Shown here: positions 27,001 to 37,800 of the stretch, in pieces
Numbering within the stretch: the stretch's first letter is position 1
Layout: the number at the start of each line of letters is the position of its first letter
DNA from: Loripinus fragilis
Taxonomy: Eukaryota; Mollusca; Bivalvia; Lucinida; Lucinidae
Direction: 5' to 3'
DNA: 64,000 bases
Assembly: GCA_964019695.1 (NCBI GenBank)
Contig: OZ026522.1
Location: 18,412,687-18,476,686 of the forward strand
Program-made: the position numbers and the translations under genes
Notes under the pieces: model-generated
What the model saw: only the letters and a program-made list of their open reading frames with translations
Told to the model about the DNA's origin: nothing
Databases searched by the model: none

Positions 27001-30000
27001 TGTGATTATGGTTACAATGCTGTATTTCTGTCGCCAAAACATGTCACAAATTATTCTCGAAATGGTCGCGAATTGCTCGCATCCCAGTGAGATACTAGCT
27101 TTAGAAAGCAATGTTTGTTTCAGTTAAATGATATATTTACGTCCTAGCCAAAAAAAATCAGTAATGTCGTTATGCTTACTTATGTGCTAGCCAGTACTGA
27201 GCAGTAAGGGTAAAGGTCTTGCTCAAGAACACTAAAATATAACTGCGTAAGGTTGAAATTTGGGACTTCTAGCCCTCAAATTGAGCACTCTACCACTGAG
27301 CCAATGGATAAAGCAGGTATGATAAGTGGGGCTTGTTCATAACATATACTTATTAGGCGATTAGTGAATGCTCAGACAAGCATGCACATGTAAACAGTAT
27401 TACTAGAGCATCAATAGGGCGCATTTGCAAAGAAAGTGCGTAGCTTTAGGTTCAGACACAAAAAATGTAAAGTCTCACTGAATAACTAAAAGTAGAGCAA
27501 AGGCACAGAATTCAGCCACTGTTTTCATGGTACCAATTTTGTAGCTCTTGGGTTTCATTCAGCTACAAAAAGGAGCCCTCGCACGCACAATTTCATATAA
27601 TTATACAAATGGACGTAATGAAAGCAGTAGCTGATCAGTTTGTAGAGCGTTAGACTGGGGTTCGAAGGGTTGCTAGTTCAAGACTCTCACATAGGTCCAG
27701 ATAAGGATAGTTTTGCGCCTAATGCAATTTTTTCTTACACATGAATTTTAAGTGTGTTTTGGTGCTCAAAAGAACCGTTTCATTGAAATGGTTATTTTGA
27801 GTACCCACAACATATGTTTGAGATGAGAAAAATAAGTTTCCAGTTCGAACTCTTATCTGGAGGCCTACTTTCACCAGAGTAAGAGTGTTCTATCCTTGGA
27901 CATGACATTTAAACTGTTCAACCCAAGAAGACAGAAATCTATCCAACATGACCAAAATTGTTGATTAGGAAGTAACTCATCAACACAAGCAAACAAAACA
28001 AATGAATGTAAACAAGAACATTCGCTGATCAGACGTCACACATACTGATAGGAGTAAACTGGAGACTTCACTCACAAGATGATAATCCGGACAACACAAA
28101 CTTGATTTTCTTTGCTTGGCTACAAGTTCAAACAGGACCACATCATTCTGCATCTGCTGACTCATATAAAATGGTGATACGTTAACAGCAACTGCTTATC
28201 TTTAGAAATTGAGACATGAAAAAACAGACAATACACGTCACTGATTGAAACAACGCTGTTTCAATAAAAAGCTAATAAGCACTGACGCCGCATCAATGTT
28301 GACCAGAGGATTTTACAACCATGCATGACCGCTGGGGCGTATTCTGGGCAGTTTGTCCTAAGATTCTATTTACTGGGAGCTTTTCTTTTTTTTATCCATA
28401 TCTATTTATAAATAGAAGCCTTACCAAGACAAATAAATAAACGTTTTTCCTTCTTTTATTTCCCGCATATCACTTTGGTTTAAAACCAAACATTATAGAC
28501 AGATGCAGTAAAACATACCCCACACTAGAACGACGTATAATGTAAAACAGTTAGGAAAGCAGATACATCGATCAACCTGCGTGTATGTACCGGCTCACTA
28601 CGGTCTGTACTAACCAATAGATACATTATACAAGTAACCTATTATTCAAAGTAAAGAAGAAAAGTAAGAAAGAAGGCAAATATCAGGAATCAACACAATC
28701 AAGCACCACACCTGACCTGAACACCACATGGAAAAGTAACAAATACAGAATAAACCATCACACACAAGAGAGCCAAGAGGTCAGCCCTTTCCCAGCAGGG
28801 GACGCAAGGCCACAATGAACAGACAAGAAAACACGACACACATGAAACACAAATAACAAAAATGATCCACAAAAGAAGCACTGTCTTGGAACGGTCAGAA
28901 AAAATCTTTACATAGGGTTTAAACTAGTTTCACAGAGCTAACCTCACCTTAGCTCAGATGTGGATCAAGACACGTTCCGACTTAAAGACTTACCTATTGA
29001 TGAGATGGTAGGGGTCTGATGCTTTTGCTGTTTGACAGGCCCACTGGGGTTAACCTGTTGGATTTCTTTTGCTCCGGCATTCAGTTTTATTTACTGTTGG
29101 GTCCTTATCTTTGCTCTATCTCGTTTTTATATGTTCTAGGAGATGATGCATTGATGAGCTAGGGGTCTTTCATGCAAAGTAAGTAAGGGTTCAAAGATCA
29201 GGAAATTTTATACCGGAGCCAAAGAAGGCAAAATCAGAAGCTGGCACACAACAGGGGAAGACAACAAAATCACAAAATACACCACACACAAGAGGTCAAC
29301 CCCTCCTATCAGGAGACAACAAGGCCGCAAGGAACAAACAAGATGGCATAACAAAGGCTAATAAGAAATATAAATAACAAAAGGCATCCGCAAAAGAAGC
29401 ATTGGCGCCAGGAACGGCCAGTAAAATCTGGCATGCAAAAGGTTAACTATAGACATGAGTGACAAATATACTTAAGGCCAAAAGTAACTTTACACTGTTA
29501 TTATCTATACCTTTTCTGGGTATTGGTGAGTGGTATTTTAAATGTGTTTAATTCATATTAAAGTTCAATCAATTATTCATATGACCTTTTAAATTTCATG
29601 CTGTTGCTGTCATAAATGCAACCACAATGCCCTTATGAAAGAAGCAAGGGGGCAAAATAAACTTTTCCACAACGCATCACTTTTGATGTGTTACTGTAGC
29701 TTTGCAATTGGACAATTTTTACTTTTAAAGGACCAGTCTGAAAGACAGGCTATTGAATTGTTGTTTAAAGTTCAAATCAGCCTGGATCACCCTTCGAGTA
29801 ACACAAAATGGAGTTGTGTTATTACGTACATATCTATCCCTTTTTGTGAACTTTACAATGTTTTCAATGGAATTTCCCATAAGAAATTGTTTGCCGTTTT
29901 TCTTCCAAACCGATGGGAATTTTTATCAGATTATCTCGACACATACTCAGGGCAGAAGTCCCAACAAATCGCTGGTAAAAAAGTCCTTATGCCATCTGAG

Positions 30001-33000
30001 ATAAAGCTTTTAGCAAGGACTAAAATTTACTTTTGTTTTAATTCAAAGGGAGATAATTTCAAAGTGAACCAACATTAAAATGCTGCCAAAAACAAACTAT
30101 ACGTCAGAGACAGAATGTCTTGCAGTATTTTTAATGTGCAATCGATGGTCCTTAAAATAGCGTGTTCAAATCCTAGGTTTACTTTGGATTTTGTTAGGAA
30201 ATGCTGATTTTGTGCCTTTAATGAAAGCACAGATAACTCGAAAGAAGATTAATTTACTTAAGCTGTTTTTCGTGAATTAGGACAGGGCGGGAACCAGCAA
30301 CTCATTGCAATATTTAATTTGGTTAAACTCAAAAGCAGTAAAGATATATTCGATAGTTCAAAGTGTAAAGTTACTTTTGGCTTTAAGTATATCTAACTTC
30401 AATATAGTACACATAAATATTAACTTGTTGACCAGAAGTATCTGGCCAGCCTGGCAGGTATCGCTCAAACACATTGGTGGATTGAATTAGTCACTGCGGT
30501 CAAAATATATCTGGTTACAGAGATTTGTTGATAAACGAGGAGAAGGTTTTTGTGTGAACGCCAATAATTGTACAAAAATAAATAAGATAACTCTAACTTT
30601 TATAAAACACAAAGTTATCTTTCTACATAAGTCCTGTACCACCTTAATAGAAATTGAAATAGATTATCTAAAATTATGTCCCAAACGTCCATCTAGTTGT
30701 ATACAATTGTTTAATTGCACACGATTTAAAATGTACACATTTATATTAAAAATATGCGTTGTAGACCGTTTTAGTGGGAGGATAAAAGTGAATTTGTCAG
30801 CACACAATCTTCTAAGAGATGTGCTTCTAAGCAGTATACAAATAAACATGAAATGCATTCACTAGCAATAAATGCAGTTAAATGACATTTTAGGCACAGT
30901 AATCTATAAATTTAGTTTCAATAGTATTTTAGTATCTTAATTTACATGCAAAAAAATCAATTAGCAGTTTTCTAAGATGACCATCACCGCTTCTACGATC
31001 TACTCGGAAATAAACTCAATGTTTATTTATTGACAAAACTGTTGAAGAAAAAAATATTTTTACATGTTCTTGCTGGGCTTCCATAGAAAATAGCCCGCTC
31101 TGGTGTCATGCAAGTCGTCCGAGTCTGCTATACAGTGGTTTCAGATACACCATAGAATGGCCTTTGAAACCATACAAAAACAAGCTGTATACTTTTCGGA
31201 TGCAAGGGTTAGCATTTTACGACCTGGGTTCCCCAACAAATGTTTACCTTGTTTTCCTAGAATAATATCATCAACTGCAACAGTTTGAAAGCCTTCTAAT
31301 TGTGACTGAAACTCAATCTAGAGAAAAAGAACAAAACTGTGTAAAATATTCTCTAATGATTATATTCGTTTAATTTAGCATGCGCGTGTGCACGCACATG
31401 CACGGGTGCATGACCACACGCACACAAACAAGCAAACACGTATGACAGCAGTTGCCAAATGGACAGTAGTTGTAACCAACAGGACCTTAAATATATTTTA
31501 CAGGCCTAATTGTTGTCCTACATTCTGGTGTTGTATTTTTTCTATATTTCTGGATATTTACGCATCCAGTTCTTGCGTATGGTAGTTCGTTTTGATATCC
31601 ACAAGGTGTTGGTCTTCAGGAGGAATTGAAAATGGTGGTGATTTGTTAATCGCCACCATTCCTTCGTTACATAATTTACATATCAAAGAAACACAGCTTG
31701 CTATTCTCTCTGTATACTGTTAGTGTGAGTGTGGAAATAGAAAATTCCGTTTCAAGGATCACCATTTGGCATCACGAGGATTGCCGAGTGATGACAAACA
31801 GTGATCCTGAGGGACGGATTTTTCTACCCAATCCTCACATAACTATATCTAATTGGTTCTTTTTCTTGCTCATCATTGAATTCTGCATTTTATATATATT
31901 AAAAATACTCCTAGAATTTCCTGAGATTTGACATATTTTAATAACGTCACATAAACATAACAATGTCGTCACTTGTCTTCCTGCGTACGGCTTTGGATAT
32001 CTATAATTCGCACGATGTGAGTTAGAATTCTGGCAAATAGGTAAAAACAGAGGAAAATCCAATATGGTGTGCAAGAGCATAAATTCTATACTCAGCTAAA
32101 ATCTCATATATCTTTATCAGGGCTAAAATTTACAATGTCTCCTTAAAATTAAGGGAAAAAAGTTAAGTATTGATTTTAGGGAGGCAACAAATAACGTTTC
32201 GAACTTATTAAAATCAAAATAGTTTCATTTTTTTCTGCAAATCACAATGATATATATGACCATAAGTACTGTATCGATCGTAAACATTTATTAAACATTT
32301 AATGTAACATGTTTAAATATCAATACTTAACTCAAGTCGTCCTTAACTTTAAGGTAGCATTGTAATTTGGGCCCTGGTGTGCAAGAATAATAAATTTATA
32401 TGAATTATCAAATTTAGTTTGGACTTCACAAGACGCACACAATACTTTTTCATTATACATTAAACATTTGCTGCATACTTTAAAGGATGCTTAAATTAAA
32501 TGTTAAAATGTTAACAACACAAAATAAGGCTATGAAATCATAAGTACCTGATAAAAAAGTATGGTCCAACACACAAGCTTCGGCTTCTTATCGCATTATA
32601 TGCAAAAGCCTCCTTTAAAGGCATGTGTTGACGAATCCAGAAGGCCTATGTGTCTATTGTTTTTCTGAGCCTTATTCTTCTTCAATATTATATTAATGTG
32701 GCACGTACGACAGACAGACATACATCTGAGCATTCATTGCTCAAAACTATATGGTACATTTGTAATGAAAAAGTAACGTTAAACATACATGTATATTATA
32801 TACCTGGCAAGAATTTCCTATCATTTTGCAGTGAGATAGTTTTCTTATGTTGAGGAGTGAAATATTTCACTCGTGATGATATGATTTTACTGGAACTTCT
32901 TCTTTTATTACACACATGTCCACAAATAACAGTAGAATAATAAGACTCACATATTGGTTCTTGTATAGTTCAGTGGAATTCAGGAATTTTCTCCTACGCA

Positions 33001-34752
33001 AATATAAACAAACCTTTTCTAAGCTCTCTTCAAATGATTCCTGTGTCAACTTTGTCTGATTAATTGAGGTCAGGAGTGTCACTTGCAATGTACATAATAC
33101 TGAGTGTGTTACACAGAAACATGCGCGATGCAATGTAGCGATGCGAGTCACAACAGGTGCTAGTGACATGAAGGTGGGACTAAGTCTCACGATTGTCATC
33201 ATTTGCATGTCTTTGTATTACTTTACACTATTTACCTTCGTCGGTGGTTAAAAATGTGAATTCTTTTTCTTCTTCATTAAATCATCACTGGAATGTATAT
33301 CATATACAGAATAGTAAAATGTGTCTCCTTGACATGAAAATTATGTCAACTCAGGAATGGTGGTGATTTGGTAAACAACTCTATATGCGGACTCGTTGTT
33401 TACAGAATCAGCACCTTTCCTTCATATCAAGGAAACACATTTTGCTATTCTCTATATATAAAACACCCAAAATGAAGACAATCAATGCTTCAATTCATCA
33501 ATTAACTCTTTGATCATGGAAACCCTTACATACAAATTTGATTACATGCAATTTTTTACATATTTTTCTTTAATTTATTATTATTTTTTTGCAGGTATAG
33601 ATGTGCATGATATAAGCATATGTGTTATGGAATTTACAGTAGCGTTTAATGTCTAGTTATACCGACTCCAGTCCTTAAAACATTTTTCTATCAATGTGTC
33701 CCAATGCAAGTTGTTTTTTAAATATAAAATATAGCATTCTATCAGACTGTAGTCAGTCTCAGGTCTACTTGACTCCAGGTTGACTACCAACATTGTGGTC
33801 AGCATTAATGTAGGTCAACTTCATAGTTTATTTGCAGGCTGAAAGTAGTTGACTCCTAGTAAAGTTGGTGTAAATAATAGTGTGAAAGGTACTGTAGATT
33901 CAGCTGCAATAAGCTAATCTGAAACGATTATGTCTGTCTCCTCATTGGTTCAGATCAGCGAAATCAAATCTATAAGCGTAATATTGTGATATTTTTCTTA
34001 TTCACCACATTTACCATATACTTTGGGCGTCAAAAGAACCGTTAAATTGAGTTGATTGAGAAATCACAAGATAAAATTGATTACGGACTTTTATCGGGAG
34101 GTCTGAAAACTGTAAACAACAACATTGTCGAACTAACCTTAAATGGTGTACTAGACATGATATCCGCTGTCACTTGAATCCATCTGCCTTTTGTTTGATC
34201 ACTTAGCTTCCATACTAGCCTTGGTTGTGGTGCTTTATGTAATGTTACGTTGAAATAATGGTAGGGTCCTGATATTTGATACCAGAAACTAAGACAATAA
34301 CTTCCTGGCATTATCATCGGTGAAGAGAGTATATCTGGTGTTCTGATATTCGCATGTGCAATATCAAGTAAAGCATAATGGTGGTCAGTGTTTCCTGAAA
34401 TATACAGTAAAGAGGAGTTGGGAAAAATAAAAATAGTCTACCCACCTATCCATCCATATCCTGGAACTCTTTAAAGATTTTTCCATAGATCGCTAATCTC
34501 ATGTTTTTTCTGTAATTTGTTTGTTTGTGTTGTTGCCTTACGTCCCAGTCAGCAATTTTTCAGTCATGCCGGGACGATTTAATGTCTTCCTGGGTTGAAC
34601 AAGTACTAAGCTGAGGATACTGTGTCTTGCTCAAGGACACAACACAGCGTCTCCTTTGAGTTTCGAACTCGTGAGTATAACACTCTACCACTGAGAGTCT
34701 ATCTATCTATCTGTCCGTCCGTCCGTCGGTCCGTCCGTCCATCCATCCATCC

Positions 34753-34822
<70 letters not shown>

Positions 34823-37800
34823 GAAGAGAAAACTTTACTCACTGTCCTAGCGCCCGTCACGCGATTAAAGCACTTGGAAGATACTGTACTTATCGCTCTT
34901 ACAATTTTGTGAAGACAACCCCAAAAAGTTTTTTGGTGTTACCAATATGACCTTCATATTCAAATGCACTACAGATACGTCTTACCGCTAGTAATGCGAA
35001 CTCCTTTTTGATGCTTTGATCGCACTGGTATTCACTTTTAGCATAATGATTGCTTTTGGTGAAATTCTCAAATCGCCAATATGCACTTGGAGAAAAAAGG
35101 TATAGGTCAGATATACTGAACAATCTGTCTTACGGCTCTTAAAGAGAACTCCGATTATATTTTTGATGGAGTGTGTTCATATTTAGCACAATGATTGTTC
35201 CAGTATAGTTGTACATGAAGATGAAAATCAATAGTTTGAATCATAGCTATGACCTTGGAGTCAAAGTTATTAAAATCTGTCTTATGGTTCACTTTTTCTT
35301 GAATCCTTTATTTTTAATTTCAGTCACTCTGTTCCTTAAGGCCCTGTCACACTGCGACGTATAGCAGGGACGTATGCCGACTTATGAAAAATTCTGCGTC
35401 TATTGCGTTAGGCATACGCTATATGTACGCAGCAGGTAAGTTATACATACGTTAAGGTACGTTAGCATCAACGTATGCGGACGTATGAGAAATCAAGCAA
35501 GTACGTTGGTGTACGCTGAATACGTTAGAGATAAGTTTTAACACGTTACGAACACGCTATTGTACGTTGGTATACGTTGTCATACGGCGAATAGATCCCA
35601 AAATTTTGTACTGGCATAAAAGATCTTCAGCGTATGCCAACGTATTGATTTAACGTTAGTCACAAGTTAGATGTACGCAACGGATAAGTTATGCATACGT
35701 TAGCACCAACGTATGAGGACGTATGAAAATTCACCAAGTACGTTGGTGTATGCTGAATAAGTTAGAGATACGTTTTAAATGCGTTACGAACACGCTACAG
35801 TACGTTGATATCCGTTGTCATATGACAAAGTGGTCCCAAAATTGTGTACTGTTTTATACGTTTGACATAAGTTAGATGTACGCTACATGTAAGTTATGCA
35901 AACGTTAACGTACGTTATATGTACAATTCAGCATACGTTTGACGTTGTGCATAAGTTTTTCATAAGTCATGAACGCTTGTGGTACGCTGGACGTACGCTT
36001 TTATACGCTGATACAAGTATAAGTTATGTTACGTCGGGAATAAGTTACTCATACCTGTAAGTTAGACATACGTTCTGTGTTCGTTTCGCGTATATGGCAT
36101 GTCAGGCGTTGCAATATTGCATGTGGAAATATATGTGTTGTATATCGAAATATGTATGGACTAAAATATATATTTATGGACTAAAAATATATATTTGTGG
36201 ACTAAAAAATATATGTGTGGACCAAAAATATATTTGTGGGCTAAAAATATATTTGTGGACTAAAAATATATTTGTGGACATAAAAATATATTTTTGACTT
36301 AAAAATATATTTTTGGATTTAAAACATATATATTGTGTATAAAAATATTTGTTGTCTAAAAAAAATATGTGTTGTGTAAAAAATATATTTATGTTCTAAA
36401 GTCTTTATTTGTTGTCTATAAAAATATATGTTGGGCTAAATTAGCATTGTGGGATACTAGCTATTTTCTTAACAGTCGTGTATGAATGTGTCGTGTGTGC
36501 AGTGGTGCCCTCCATTGCAATTCTTTACGAACCAGCAAATGAGATTACGATACTTGTCGGGTTGTCGTGCAATGAAGGCTCAGATGAACCTGCAATAATG
36601 CGCATGCTCGTCAGAGTCCCACCAAAAGACCAGGATGAAAACTCGAGAATAATATTGGATAGCAAAGGAAAATCGTATTTACAACTCTAGCATACCTTTG
36701 CCCTTATAATGAGAATAATCGTCTGGTAAAAGTATAGTTTTTAGTGCACAGTGCTATGCTATCTAGTGGGACTAGAGGTAATACATTTACAAGGTTCTGA
36801 CAGACCGAATTTAGTCTCCTCAAAAACCCTTTTGTTTCTTTCCCTGGGTAGTAAAAAGTACCACGCCAGGAGGGTTTATGGCTAGTGCGTAATTAATGAC
36901 GGGATCACCCAAAGGCCCAACTGAAAATGGTTCTGGAGATGCTGGGAATCGAAACTGCGACCCCTGGGATTATCCCCTACTTTTTTGTTCTTAAATTATG
37001 GCTTTTCCTAGGTAGTAACCAGTACCGGCGGGAGAGATTATGATCTGTATGTTTATTTTAAGACGGTGCACTCGAAGGCTCAACCGAAAGTTGTTTTATG
37101 GAGAAGCCAGGAATAGAACCTGCGACCCTGGTTTACAAGCCATATCGAACTATTGCATTTAAATATGGATTTCTGCTGAAATCTATATATAAAGCTTATA
37201 AAAATTAAAAATACGGGTAGTTATTTATTAATAGTTTTGTTAGCGTCAAAAATAATTAGGGATTAATTTTCACATTGTAATGAAATTCAAATTAAAATAT
37301 CATGTACAATTATTTCATGTGTCAAAAAATTTAAAAGTAAACCATAAAAAAGGCTCTTAATATCGGCTATAAGGGAAACAACTCATTTTCCAAGCTGGAA
37401 CTTTATAAAAGGTTATCACTAATGCAAAAGTACTTGCGAACTCAACCTATCTTATACTACACATGCGTATAGGGCCTACTCTGCAGGGCCGTCACTGGGT
37501 ATATCCATTAAGGTCATTTGCGATCAGAAGCTCAGTATACAATAAATAGGCTACATACTGCTATACCGGATCAAAAATGCACGGTAGGACGGTTGTTCTT
37601 TTACAGAAAGGATAGTTCGAAATGTTTCTTACTAGTGAGGGCATAAGATCAGATATTTATAGTTGGGAGTAAATCGTGATGAAATTTGAACATGAAGCTT
37701 AGTTTTTGCTGTTTCCTTCTTTCAGTAAGAGAAACCAAACCACATTCCTTATACAGTGTGTTCAAGGATACGGATCTAGTCAAACCTGTTACGATACGGG

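Larger units (their letters stand above)
24958..30647. mobile_element. Non-autonomous TTAA transposon, copy 2, with nested insertions
   Basis: TTAA 24958-24961 with AGGTGATACATGAC at the left, GTCCTGTACCACC and TTAA 30644-30647 at the right. Outer parts match copy 1 (1215-3358). The extra length is explained by nested elements: foldback FB2 (25465-27102), family A and B repeats (28655-29440) and an inverted-repeat element (29466-30392). Confidence 0.65.

Noticed and set aside
25429..27005. Mirror open frames on both strands with Arg/His/Ser-rich products
   Set aside because: Arise from the inverted TCGCAC-type words of foldback FB2.
29635..30078. 147-codon plus-strand ORF as a host gene
   Set aside because: It lies wholly inside an inverted-repeat element and has no recognisable domain; kept only as a feature of that element.
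32867..33208. 113-codon minus-strand open frame as a further MAM gene exon
   Set aside because: No MAM motif, no fitting splice sites in phase; the true next exon, with VAVDDI, is at 31248-31317.
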